Of a stretch of 64,000 bases of DNA, positions 10,990 through 22,011 are shown piece after piece. The notes beneath the pieces are model-generated. The model saw nothing but the letters and a program-made list of their open reading frames with translations. It ran no database searches and had not been told where the DNA came from. The stretch is from Schistocerca nitens (taxonomy: Eukaryota > Arthropoda > Insecta > Orthoptera > Acrididae): positions 737,039,450 to 737,103,449 of the forward strand of contig NC_064615.1 in NCBI RefSeq assembly GCF_023898315.1. The letters are read 5' to 3'. The position numbers were made by a program, and so were the translations under genes. Each line of letters opens with the position of its first letter. The first letter of the stretch is position 1.

Positions 10990-11908
10990 GTGAGTAAAAA
11001 GGAAGCACTGGTTGAGAGACAAGTTGTAGCGTATTCCCGACGTTATTCAATGTGTACATTGATCAAGTAGTAAAGGAAACAAGGGTTGGAACGGGAATTA
11101 AAGTGCACGATGAAGAAATGACATTGTAATTCTCAGAGAGAGAGCAAATGGCTTGGAAGAACAGTTGAACGAATGGACAGGGCGTTGAAAGGAGGATATA
11201 CACTGAACGTCAACGAAAGATAGTGGACGCAGCCGAATTAAATCAGGTGATACTGAGGGAACTAGATTAGGAAACGAGACACATAAAGCGGTAGATAAAG
11301 TTTGCTACTTTGGCAGCAAAATTACTGTTGATGGCCTAAGTAGAGAGAATATAATATGTACATTGGCAATGGCATGAAAAATGTTTCTGAAAAATAGAGA
11401 TTTGTTAACATTAAGCATAGATTTAAGTGCCAAGCAGAGTTTTCTGAAAGCATTTGTATGGAATGTGGACATATCTGGAAGTGAAATATTGACAATAAAC
11501 AATTTAGACAAGAAGAAAATATAAACTCTTGAAATGTGTTGCTACAGAAGAATGCTGAAGATTAGATGGATATATGACGTAACTATTGAGAAAGTACTGA
11601 ATAGAATTGGGGAGGAATGAAATTTTGTGACACTACCTGGCTAGAAGAAGGGATCGGTTGGTAAGAAATATTTTGAGATCTCAAGGGATCACCATTCGAC
11701 TACTTGAGGGAAGTTTGTGGTGGAAGCCGGGGAGGGGGAGGGGGGGTAAAAATCGTAGAGGGAATAGATGAAAGCAACCGGATATAGAAGGATGTAGGTT
11801 GCAGTAGTTAGTCGTAGATAAAGAGGCTTGCACAGAATAGAAGAGCATAGAGAGCTGCATCAAACCAGTCTTCGGACTGAAGATCACAACAACAATACGT
11901 TTCATACT

Positions 11909-12200
11909 ATTAATCTTTAGTTGCTACCTGCTGCTTCCTAGTAACAATGAGTAATGTGACACGTAACACTGTGTGAATCAACATTCTCGCTATGAATTAG
12001 TGAAATTGCATGTTTCGTAGGATCTGTGTTGGTATCCATTGGCTTCACCGTTCTGAATGAGTCAAACGACGAGCAACAATTTACAGCATATTGTTGATTA
12101 GTGTGTTTAGTGTAGTGACATTGCGAGTTATTTAATAGTGAAAGAGAAAAGACAAGCAACTTTGCTATTTTTTGTCTGCGAACAAAGGAATTGTTTGAAT
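11909..12200. other. no gene seen
   Basis: Short spacer between the RTE and the hAT remnant. It may contain the 5' end of the hAT element, but no terminal repeat was recognised. Confidence 0.4.
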
Positions 12201-12219
12201 TCGCTATAAAATACAGGTA

Positions 12220-13797
12220 TAGTGAATATCAATTCAGAACCTGACGAAAACGTCCAGCGATATTCAGGAACAACACAACTATATGGAAGCCAGCTTTACC
12301 AAATTACTGAGTCACAAACGGGTAGGTCTACATCTAACATTCAAAGTAATCATCAAAACCCTAAACAAAACTATAACCATCATTACATAGGTAACTTTCC
12401 TTCACGGAACTGCCGACGTGGGGATTAGGAAATATTGCAAAAACTTGGGTTCCACCCAAAAATTAAATTACAACATCAATGGTTGCCAGAGTTTCAATGG
12501 TTAGCTTATTCAGAAACAAAAGAGGGCGCCTTCGGTAAGCTTTGTGTTATTTTTGCAGCTGAATACCACTCGGGGAAAGGTACACATTTTCGACTGAGCT
12601 CGTTATAAAAAACAAAAACAAACAAAACAAATGGAAAAACGCAGAATAAGAATTAACATATCTTCAAAAAGAGAGAGTATCAAGCGCTAGCCTGCATTTC
12701 ATCGCAGAATTTTATATTAGTGTTCGAAAAGAAAACAGATAATGTTAACATTCAACATTCAACATTTAAAAAAAAAGTGAAAACTGAGCAAAGCTTTTCC
12801 TGGTTTTTAATACTGTTTTGTTTTGCAGACGAAAGAGATTACCATTGAGAGGACAGATGGATTACGTATGGCTGTCATTAGATGAAAGTGGAAGTGGAAT
12901 GATGGTAAATTTAGGGCACTATTAAGATTAAGAGTTGAGACAGTAGATGCAAATCCACGAAACCGTAGTGATTGTGCAGGTGCTAATGCGACGTCTCTGA
13001 GCAAAGGCATTCAGAATGTAATTATTGCCACGGCCGTTGGTTTAGTGAGCAAATAAGTTGTTGAGAAAGTTATCAAATCTAAGTTTTTCAGTAAGCTGGC
13101 AGATGATACTGTTGATATTTGTGGGACAGATGATATTTGTGGGACAGAATTTGCTGATAAAGACAAAAATGTTTTCATAATTCGTGAATATTTTCTCAGA
13201 TTTGTTCCCGTATATGATCTTTGTGGACTGGCTTTGGCTGATGCTTTCAAAGAAAAAAATTCGTGATCTGAGATTAAATTTGATGTTCGTTGACTGGGTT
13301 TCTATGAGGTAGAAAATATGAAAGGTGTGTTAAGTGGAAGTGCTGTAAAATTTCTACAGTTCTATCCACAGGCAATTTACGTTCAACGTACTAACCATTC
13401 ATTAAATTTAGCACTTAGTCATTCATGTATTTTTTCTCCAATCAAGAACTCTTTAGACAGCATAAAAAATCATCAAGTTCTTCAGAAATCTTCTAAGAGG
13501 AAAAAAATGCATAAGGATAAAGTATCAGAGGTGCATGCCAAAGCAAGAGGAGCAAGAATTATGAAACTCCGCGACACCCGCTGAGTAAAAAGGCTAGATG
13601 CAGTTCTCTTGTTTGTTGAATTTCCTCTTGTCATTGAATCTTTATGTAAAATACAAGAATTCCCAGATAAAGAAACTTCAGGCCAAGCATTTTCATTTTT
13701 AGCAGCAATACAGAAACCTGTATTCTTGATCTCAATGGTTGTAGCTGCCACGTTTTTATCCTGCCAGGCAGTTTAGCCAGTTTATTACACTCCAAGC
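12220..13797 (+). pseudogene. hAT-type transposase, 5' part (ZMYM/TTF-finger type)
   Basis: A leader peptide (12222-12428) is followed by LGFHPKIKLQHQWLPEFQWL with AYSETKEGAFGKLCVIF, which resembles the TTF/MYM-type zinc finger before hAT transposases. Around 13080-13260 it reads SKFFSKLADDTVDICGT-like text (one in-frame tandem ATATTTGTGGGACAGATG duplication), then FVPVYDLCGLALADAF. 13318-13584 encodes FYPQAIYVQRTNHSLNLALS, matching the conserved YPkAiYvHC..HsLNLal segment. Stops and shifts between blocks. It is cut at 13801 by the LTR retrotransposon and resumes at 22012. Confidence 0.75.
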
Positions 13798-13801
13798 AGA
13801 T

Positions 13802-14106
13802 TGAAACGTCCCCTTTTTAACAATTATACACGAGACTGTGCTTAACCTGACACACAATATTTTTATCGCAACGCAATCTGACTTTCAATAATCTCTACAA
13901 GAGAATGGCCCTGACTAACATTAACCTGTACCTTTCACAAATCACTTACCTCACAAAAATCTTGGTTACTCCCACTACTGCAATGAGCAAGCGCCACTAC
14001 TGCCAACTAAATAAAAGATTCAAACTATGGAAGGCACTAACTACTGATAGGGATAGTTAGCAAATGAAAGATATTAATAGAGAACAAACAATGTATTTAC
14101 CTTGAT

Positions 14107-14187
<81 letters not shown>

Positions 14188-14414
14188 CAGTTCATGACAA
14201 ATTTCAAAACTCCGCCATCTCTCTCCCCACATCCACCACTGCTGGCGGCTCACCTCCAACTGCGCAACGCTACGCGCTGTTCACAGCCAGCTGCCTAACA
14301 CTACAATGGCGAGTATTACAACAATGCAAAGCAGCCACAGACTGCACACAGCACAGCCAGTGATTTTCATACAGAGGTGGCGTTACCAAAAAAAACCTAA
14401 ACAGCCTACTTACA
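13802..14414 (-). repeat. 3' LTR of the gag-only element
   Basis: 613 bp. On the minus strand it starts TGTAAGTAGGCTGTTTAGG and ends GGGGACGTTTCA. It contains a (TA)n tract at about 14110-14184, longer than in the other LTR. It has a 39-bp segment (13911-13949) missing from the 5' LTR. Otherwise the two LTRs differ by only a few substitutions, which points to a recent insertion. Confidence 0.93.
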
Positions 14415-14432
14415 TAGCCCCCATGCTCCCCA
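14415..14432 (-). promoter_or_regulatory. polypurine tract (plus-strand primer)
   Basis: The minus strand reads GGGGAGCATGGGGGCTA directly before the TG of the 3' LTR. Its purine-rich character and position are those of a polypurine tract priming plus-strand DNA synthesis. Confidence 0.7.
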
Positions 14433-17400
14433 CAAAAAAATTTTACAAATTGGTTTGGGCAGTGGCCAATACAGATTTGAAAATTTTTTTCATAATTACA
14501 ATAACAAAGAAATCAAATGCACACACTTATTGATACAATGTTGGTCAAAAGTTAAACTTTCTCACAGTCCATAAAGACAGTCCTAATCGTTCATCACAGT
14601 AAAATATCAGTGTTTTTCTCAAAGTCTGAGCAGTAAAAGAAAATGCACACGGAAGTAGTGGATTTCCATGCAGTCTTGAAGAAGTAGCGTTGTCCTTCCA
14701 ACGGAAAGACAGTGCTGACTCTTGACATGCTGACAGGTAATGGGCCACAACAGAGCAAACCCACAGCAGAGTCATTCGACGTTTTGAAGAATATTGGTAG
14801 GTAGGTCATCACAGAGCAGACCCACTGTAGTCGTAGAGATTACGGTATTGGTGAGCCACCAGAGGTGCAGACCCACTGTAGTCCTTGTAGAGATGGCCAG
14901 CAGCCATCAGTTGTGACTGTGCAGGTGCACAATCACCATCGAAGAGTCTTGCGGAGAATATAGCAAGTCCATAAACCACCACTTGTCCACTCACAAAAAA
15001 ATTTGTTTGAAATGTCCTTAGAACCAGCAATGCTGTTATCCAGTCCCTTGCTGAATTATTAACACACACACAAACACTAACAGTCCCTACTTCTCACATA
15101 TTGTCCATATACTATGACCAACAGAAATGTGTGCAGTGAAATGTAACTTACAAGTTACTTAATTTGATGAACTGGTGTCAATTACAATTTTATAACATAA
15201 GAATACAATTACAAAGGTAGAAAATACATCATTAAAGAGCATAACAATACAGATAACATTTGTAGTACAGGCTTTACAAAAGAATCAAAATAACATATAC
15301 AACAGTGTTACAGGAATTATGACATAAGTAGATACATAAAAGATCAGAATAAATTTTGATACATCAACTTTACACATGAGCATTAAAACAGAACAGAATA
15401 AATAATGTCTAAACATCTTTACAAAGAAAATAACATATTATTAATGCCAATTATATTTGAGGATAACAGTATTCCTCATCATAGTGAATGTAGCTTAGTA
15501 TTAGAAGAAGAAAAAATTCTATGAAACTACACAGAGACAGGAAGAAAACAAATACACAAGGTTACACAAACACATAGCGGAAGAATACAAGGAAAGGACA
15601 GGGTTTGTTTTACTGCAGTATTTTGCAAACAAAACTTTCTTTACTTCTTGGAGATCTCCCTTCATTCATCATCATTGCCAAAAAGTCCTATCTAAACCTC
15701 CTTCCTGTATTCTATTCATATTTCTTTCAAAATAATTATTTCTCATTGTACAATACTCATTTTGGCCCAAATCTTTTTTTATATACCTTGACAATGCATT
15801 GCTTCCAATTCATCATAGTTAGTTTCTTAATTAGTCTACCCACTCATAAGCTAACTTAAATCTACTGATCTCAGATTCTAAACTAAGGGACGAGGCAATG
15901 CAGCAGCACAAAACAATTAACACAAACAGCAATGACAAAAAAATGGAAATTTGCAAAGCAACCTACAGTAAATCTAAATTAGCAAGCAATTCAACATTAC
16001 AACTAATATGAGCCAATGTGCAGCAACAAGAAAAATAAATCAGTAGTAAAACTGGCTTAAAAGAATAATACAAAGTGAAATTTAGTAGCACTATGCATGG
16101 CAAACAGCAGCAGCAAAAAAAAAAAAAAAACTTATCTCTAAACATGACATAGCTCAAGCAGAAAAAACATTACACTAAAAATGGCCATGTCTAATACCTA
16201 TGTCACATCTTAACACTAGAGTGATGCATCACGATAACTTACTCTACCAAAAAAATTACCAGGTAGTTGAAAAGAAAATTATGTATGCAGTTCCTGTTAC
16301 TAGTCCCTTCTTATTGTTCTTTCCATTCCAAGAGCTCCTTTTTCGAAGAATGTGGATCATAAAGTAATTATTTAATAGATCTGTTGACAGAAAGTGTTCA
16401 CATTCGCAAATGCATTTAATTTTATTTTATGAAACCAATGCTGCAAGACAGCTGGAAACCAGATATCAAATGAAATAAGCAATTATGCAAACCAAAGCAT
16501 AAAAATATCATTCAATAGTCATGTGACATTTCATAAGTTAGTAGAAATTCTCTCAACTCTCGTAGAAAGACGCTTGTCAGAATCAGGTGTGCAGATGTAA
16601 AAATATTTCTCGTCATTTCATTAGGCATTTCTGTAAATATCATAAATTAAGAGCTCCACAGTGTCAACATATGTTTTCAATTTCGACCGTGTCGTTTTTG
16701 CGATGCTCTCTACAAAGAAACGTCAATAGCGAGGATAATGGCCTCCCTTTTTTTTACCTGTGCCGCTGAAAAGGGCTCGCAACAATGGCTTTTTCTCCAG
16801 GCGTCTGACACACCTGGCCGCTCAGCTGGGTGCCCACGATGCATTACGAGCAGGTGGTCACTGAACTTTCTTACCGAAATATTTATGACACCAGTTTCCG
16901 CTACAGTGGCAGTCTTATATAAAAAAAATTCACAGGTTGAGAATTTGGTTGCAAATGTGTTGAAACAAAATCCTATTGATATAACAGTGTCCAAAAAAAT
17001 TTTCGTCGGCATTGTGATACATTCACCCATTTATACACATTTCATAACCATAAAGTACGATTTCTCGGTTTCCAACATCCTTTTTCACAAACCACAGTCC
17101 CTAAACACTATTCATTACTCCTTACCTTATTATACATATACATATTCGTCGACACTTCAATATTTCATCGTAACATACGTAGCATAATCAGATTCCTCAT
17201 ATAGCATCATCTCATTGATAATAAACATACCTCAACAACATAATACACATCATCGCCGTAATAATAACATCATAAAACCTCAGTCAAATCTCAAAAACGT
17301 CGTAGCTTTCTGCAATAATTTCAAACCCTAAAAAATTCTCTGCTCATGTCAAAAGTGTCATCTGCCTCAAACGTACTTTAAAATCATGATCTCATACCAA

Positions 17401-18778
17401 ATACATCATTCAAAGCTCTCATAGTACCACAATGGCTCCGAAAAAATATGAACAGTTCACAAAGTACTGACAAAATGCAATTTCATAAGTGTGAAGTTAT
17501 TCAACTGTGTAATTACGTAAACATCTGTCACTAATGTAGTAAAAAAAATGTTTCTTTCTCTGCTAAATGATCAGGTAGCTGTGTAATTTATGTGTTAGAG
17601 AAATATGGTACCGATGTGTAAAGTTGTATAAGCAAATACCATATTAGCTAGGGCTCCTTGTGCTTGCTAAACACATGGTACACAAAGTAAGCGTGTACCC
17701 CCCTGAGGATTAATGTAATTATAACCTCAGCTGTTACAGATTACAGCAATGGAATGAAATGTATCACGGAAAACCTTCTTTGCAATTCAAAAATCTTGAA
17801 AAATAAATGGCTTAAGTACAAAATTGATCACTCAAATGCGTGTCCTGTAGCGCTAAATGTGCGTCTTGTTGTAAGATAATTCTGTGGAAGTGACATAGTT
17901 ATCGTCCTCTGTAAGCAAAGTTCTGCTGAAGTCAATATACTTACCTCATCATAAACGAAAGTGAAATGCTTTGCGAATAGATATCGTAGTTATTATGTTT
18001 ATAGCCGTGATGAAGAAAGTACTGTGCTGTAACGTATTGTTGTGCTATGAAAAGGCTGTCTCTTTGTAGCTAGCGTCTTAGTTACTACTAAAACATGTTT
18101 TTCTTTCCAGAAGAATTCAGAAAACTGTGCAGATATAAAACAGATACACCGCAAAAGCAACATTGTAAATTGTCACTCATTAGTAGCGTCGTGATAAAAA
18201 TCGTGTAGCTGTCACATAAACTAACCTCTGTGTCATCTAGTATCTCTCAGAAAGCACTTTAAATTCAGAATATATTTTCAAATAAACCAAAATGTTGCAT
18301 TAAAATCTCATTAGCAGTATTGGTAAATGTTCTAAGTATGTGAGCCTTATAGTCGTTACGTAAACGTGCAACTAACAAGCAAGAATGTACACACACAATA
18401 ACACTGTGTCGTCTGTTCACAATAACAATGCATTCGTAATTTCTGTTTAAAAATGTTCCCTAGGTTCTAGACTGGATATTTAACTTCAAACATTGTTGCA
18501 TGTTAACAGTTTCTTAAGTCTGACAAAGCATACTAGAAATGTGAAGTGAAAAGTTTTATGGCAAAGACAAAGTTAAAAAGCAGATTATCTTTCAATAAGC
18601 AGTTTTACATGTGAAGTGTGGTGCAATCCTTTACTCTTCATAGTACGCAGACTTTCAACTGAAGAGCAATTGTCATGTTTTATACGTCGGTAAAGAATGC
18701 TGGAATTTTTCTCAAGGCTAGCGTCTTATGTTATTTTTCTCGGAGCCAGCGGGCGCACGCGGCTGCCTGCTGTGCGAG
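14433..18778 (-). other. non-coding interior of the LTR element
   Basis: About 4.3 kb, AT-rich, downstream of gag in the element's direction. Short frames only; none shows RT (YxDD), RNase H, integrase (HHCC, DDE) or protease (DSG/DTG) motifs. A degenerate repeated module with CTACAGTGGGTCTGC-like text recurs at about 14750-14900. It could be packaging or spacer sequence that replaced pol, or pol decayed beyond recognition. The intact gag next to it argues against simple uniform decay. Confidence 0.6.
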
Positions 18779-21160
18779 TCATTGTCTGTCTGTTTGTTGG
18801 CGCGCGCCGTTATTGGGATTAGGAGACCTAACTTCTACAAATTCACTCTGACGAGAAGGCCCTGCCCTGTTTAAATCCCGCCAGTTCTGATGTAATTCAG
18901 GTCTGTCGTTATGTATATCTCGTCTGTAGTCATGTCGGTAGTTCCTGTAGTTTCTTTCTTGTCGGTTAAGTGGTGGAGAATTTCTCCCTGAATCGTAACT
19001 GCGCGCTAGACCGTTGCGTCTAAAGTTATTCTGTCTCCCGTAATAATAATTATTTTGGTTCCCATATTGTCTGTTTCTAAGGTAATCTCTGTCACATTCA
19101 TTACTACGGAAATGCGATCTTTCTCTGTAACTATTATTACTCTGCCAGTGGTTGTCATATGGGTGGTGTCTGTTTTGGTCACGATTTGCATTGTAAGAAT
19201 AGCCTTGTCGTGTCCAGTTATTGTTTCTGTCGTCACGGAATTGTGACGTATGTGACCTGTAGTGATTGTTTTCCTGTTTTCGCATCCGGCGACTGTCTGT
19301 GTCAATTTCTAATTCTTGTAGGAGTCCCTGAAAAGCTTCAATGTCGTCTTTGCAACGTCCTGCTAAAATAATATGTCGTAAATGTTCAGGCAATTTGAGT
19401 AAGCAAATGCGGATGAGTTCTGAGGGGCTGTATGGGTTTGAAAGATACTGATTCTTATGCAACATGTCTTCAAAATATTTGACAAGACTGGAAAATTCAG
19501 ATTGTTCAAAGTGTTTCATCATTATGATGCTATGTTTTACTCGGTCTTGTGTAGCTTGAGACCAATATGCTGAGAGGAAGGCATGATAAAAATCTCCTTC
19601 ACTGTGACAATCGTGAATGACCGATCGCATTCTTACAGTTGGTTCATTCTCCAAGTAGCCACACATAAATTCTAACCTGTGCTCCAATGACCAGTTGGGA
19701 GGAAAACAATGAGAGAATTGATGGAGCCACGCTTGTGGATGAATGTCGTTGGCAGAATTCTTAAATGTTTTGAATTTACGTGTAGTAATGAACAGCTTAT
19801 AGTCAAAATCATCATGTCGGCGAGTCGCATGTCGGTCATTGTTACGTCGTTTCGGCGGTTCCATCTCATAATTCGGTGTACCTTGCCAATTTCTTTCATA
19901 ATTTCCGAAGTGTCCTGTGTTATTATTTTGTGGGTGTTCCGTATTTCTAAGTCCCTCTTCCCGTGTTGGAGCGCGAGTGTCCTCTGAAATATGAAATTTT
20001 TGTATTACTTGCGCCAACTGATCTTGTACTTCCCGGATTTCTCTTTTGTATTGCGTATTAATTTGATTCTGATTTTGTTTGAATTTCTTAATTTGTTCAT
20101 ACTCTTCTGTGTCAGTGATGGCTACAGGTCTTGTGTCATTCAGATCCTCATCTACCTTTGTAGATAAGTTAGTGAACTGATCCGAAAGTTCGGCTACTTT
20201 CTCCGATAGTGTACTTATTTCCTCAGTGTGTTTTTCTGAACCAAGTTTCAGAGTATCTACTGTGTCCTTTAAGTTTTCCTGAGTTTTTGCAAGTTGCGTA
20301 ACCGAATCGGTTGATGCAACTGAGTCAATTTTAGCTTGCAAGGTGTCGTGATTTTCATGAACAATGGTTTGCAGTTCTTTTATGGCTGCTTCGTGATTCT
20401 GTAATGCATTTTCATGCCGCGAAAAAATGGGTTGAAAATGCTCAAAAATTTGTGTTTTTACGTCATTACAGACTTTTTGACATTTCGCTTCAATGTTATG
20501 TAACTCACTAGTTAAATCTCCACGTGTTTGTTCAAGTGTGGTGTCTAACTTCTGAAGCTTTTGCTGTGTTTGTCTCTGATTTTGTTCCATTGTGTCTAAC
20601 TGTTGCTGTGTTTGTCTCTGGTGTTGTTCCATTGTGTCTAACTGTTGCTGTGTTTGTCTCTGGTGTTGTTCCATTGTGTCTAACTTTTGAAGATTTTGTT
20701 CCATTGTGTCTAACTTTTCAAGCTTTTGTCCCATTTGTTGCATTAATTGTAATAACAATGCACTGGTGTCTGAAACATGTTCCTCAGTGCTTTTCGGCAG
20801 TGAATTTGCACCGGCAACATTCACATTTTGATAAGCGGAAAATGTGTCTTGACTCATTTGAGAAAACGGTGAGGACGCAAAACCTGAATCTACAGTATTT
20901 GCAAAATTGTGTCCTGTCATTTCGGATTCCTGAGGCGAGCTGTTACCGACCGATCGATCGATAACGCTTCCCTCTTCACTAATTGTTTCACTGTGCACGC
21001 CATTGTTTGCCGCCCGCTCCATTTCCCTATGCACAATTACCAAATTACTACTTTGAACATCAGTTAATTCATTACTCGGTGGCGCTAACACACTGCTTTC
21101 GTTTTCACTGTCATTTCTCAGTTTACTTTGGAGCCTAGTATTACGTTTTTCACACGCCAT
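18779..21160 (-). CDS. gag: Gag-like protein of LTR retrotransposon (793 aa, intact)
   Basis: Open from the ATG at 21160 (MACEKRNTRLQSK) to the stop at 18779; a GTG three codons upstream is a less likely start. Residues ~1-130 are Ser/Asn/Glu-rich. About 135-395 is heptad-like coiled coil, including three tandem 14-residue units of the type LDTMEQHQRQTQQQ (about 160-205). About 450-620 looks like a retrotransposon capsid: WLHQFSHCFPPNWSLEHRLEF, FLSAYWSQATQDRVKHSI, SLVKYFEDMLHKNQYL and LLKLPEHLRHIIL. About 625-793 is Arg/Asn/Tyr-rich and probably binds RNA. There is no CCHC zinc knuckle. As Gag it would assemble particles and package the RNA. No pol follows and no frameshift site was seen at its end. 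The family call is by pattern only. Confidence 0.8.
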   Translation of the reverse strand: MACEKRNTRLQSKLRNDSENESSVLAPPSNELTDVQSSNLVIVHREMERAANNGVHSETISEEGSVIDRSVGNSSPQESEMTGHNFANTVDSGFASSPFSQMSQDTFSAYQNVNVAGANSLPKSTEEHVSDTSALLLQLMQQMGQKLEKLDTMEQNLQKLDTMEQHQRQTQQQLDTMEQHQRQTQQQLDTMEQNQRQTQQKLQKLDTTLEQTRGDLTSELHNIEAKCQKVCNDVKTQIFEHFQPIFSRHENALQNHEAAIKELQTIVHENHDTLQAKIDSVASTDSVTQLAKTQENLKDTVDTLKLGSEKHTEEISTLSEKVAELSDQFTNLSTKVDEDLNDTRPVAITDTEEYEQIKKFKQNQNQINTQYKREIREVQDQLAQVIQKFHISEDTRAPTREEGLRNTEHPQNNNTGHFGNYERNWQGTPNYEMEPPKRRNNDRHATRRHDDFDYKLFITTRKFKTFKNSANDIHPQAWLHQFSHCFPPNWSLEHRLEFMCGYLENEPTVRMRSVIHDCHSEGDFYHAFLSAYWSQATQDRVKHSIIMMKHFEQSEFSSLVKYFEDMLHKNQYLSNPYSPSELIRICLLKLPEHLRHIILAGRCKDDIEAFQGLLQELEIDTDSRRMRKQENNHYRSHTSQFRDDRNNNWTRQGYSYNANRDQNRHHPYDNHWQSNNSYRERSHFRSNECDRDYLRNRQYGNQNNYYYGRQNNFRRNGLARSYDSGRNSPPLNRQERNYRNYRHDYRRDIHNDRPELHQNWRDLNRAGPSRQSEFVEVRSPNPNNGARQQTDRQ

Positions 21161-21436
21161 TATTGTCACAGTATTTCACACAACAACACAGAAAAACACA
21201 ATTTGAAGAGCAAAAATAGGGGAACACATTAACATAGCACTGAAAATAATATCTAGTTAATTGCAGCTGCGAAATACTTGGTGCAAATCTACAGGCGTGC
21301 CACACCTGTTTTACTGTACAACAATGAAAGACTGCAACTACAAAGGAGATTCTCTCTACAATTACGCGCTAGCAATAAACAAAATCTACACTAATTACAC
21401 AAACTACAAGAAAAAATCAGAAGATTCCAGTGAGGT

Positions 21437-21459
21437 GTCCTAGGCTAAGGGTCGACATA
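21437..21459 (-). promoter_or_regulatory. candidate primer-binding site region
   Basis: Directly inside the 5' LTR the minus strand reads TATGTCGACCCTTAGCC. A tRNA primer-binding site is expected here. I could not match the sequence to a particular tRNA 3' end. Confidence 0.3.
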
Positions 21460-21725
21460 TGAAACGTCCCCTTTTTAACAATTATACACGAGACTGTGCT
21501 TAACCTGACACACAATATTTTTATCGCAACGCAATCTGACTTTCAATAATCTCTACAAGAGAATGGCCCTCACAAAAATCTTGGTTACTCCCACTACTGC
21601 AATGAGCAAGCGCCACTACTGCCAACTAAATAAAAGATTCAAACTATGGAAGGCACTAACTACTGATAGGGATAGTTAGCAAATGAAAGATATTAATAGA
21701 GAACAAACAATGTATTTACCTTGAT

Positions 21726-21784
<59 letters not shown>

Positions 21785-22011
21785 CAGTTCATGACAAATT
21801 TCAAAACTCCGCCATCTCTCTCCCCACATCCACCACTGCTGGCGGCTCACCTCCAACTGCGCAACGCTACGCGCTGTTCCCAGCCAGCTGCCTAACACTA
21901 CAATGGCGAGTATTACAACAATGCAAAGCAGCCACAGACTGCACACAGCACAGCCAGTGATTTTCATACAGAGGTGGCGTTACCAATAAAAACCTAAACA
22001 GCCTACTTACA
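21460..22011 (-). repeat. 5' LTR of the gag-only element
   Basis: 552 bp, TG...CA ends, same sequence as 13802-14414 apart from a shorter (TA)n tract (about 21729-21780), the 39-bp absence at 21568/21569 and a few substitutions. It should carry the element's promoter. I do not see a single clear TATA box beyond the TA repeat itself. Confidence 0.92.

Larger units (their letters stand above)
8586..11880 (+). pseudogene. RTE ORF2 remnant: APE endonuclease plus reverse transcriptase
   Basis: 8600-9200 translates in pieces to an APE endonuclease: AWDVRSLNQTG-like start, VSEVRWQEEHDFWSGE, LQVYMPNSSVDDEEVEEMYD and a degenerate (M)WDWNSKIEKG. From 9225 the frame is close to the intact copy at 22837: TFPEADVVSDHNLLAMNCRL, with the catalytic SDHN. 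RT blocks follow at 10340-10540 and 10620-10690 (FIAFVDIKKAFDK), then the C-terminal GSEILTINN/EMCCYRRMLKIRW region at 11500-11570. Numerous stops, indels and three SINE insertions; the FADD box region near 11120 is deleted or scrambled. Dead copy. Confidence 0.8.
8137..11895 (+). mobile_element. near-full-length RTE-clade LINE insertion
   Basis: Bounded by perfect 13-bp direct repeats TACGTTTCATACT at 8124-8136 and 11896-11908. It begins with a pyrimidine-rich leader including a C run (about 8150-8166). It then carries a degenerate APE-type endonuclease and reverse transcriptase, and ends in a short CAACAACAA tail, as RTE elements end in simple repeats. Three SINEs (9677-9872, about 10048-10215, 10803-10989) are nested inside. 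Without them the element is ~3.2 kb, the usual RTE size. It belongs to the same subfamily (A) as 22819-25078 and 44490-45463. Confidence 0.9.
13802..22011 (-). mobile_element. LTR retrotransposon with gag ORF only, inserted in a hAT
   Basis: Two long direct repeats (13802-14414 and 21460-22011), each starting TG and ending CA, enclose a 7.0-kb interior. The 4-bp target duplication AGAT flanks the whole (13798-13801 and 22012-22015), as for Ty3/gypsy-type integration. Orientation is minus: a purine-rich tract adjoins the inner edge of the left LTR and the gag-like ORF runs on the minus strand. The interior has one intact long ORF (18779-21160). About 4.3 kb downstream of it has no long frame and no recognisable protease, RT, RNase H or integrase. 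I therefore call it a non-autonomous element needing pol in trans. Confidence 0.92.

Noticed and set aside
14074-14259. Open frame with long Tyr-Ile repeats (also 21716-21967)
   Set aside because: Translation of the (TA)n tract in the LTR; no real protein.
20524-20964. Plus-strand 146-codon frame, valine/cysteine-rich
   Set aside because: Antisense shadow of the repeated gag coiled-coil region.
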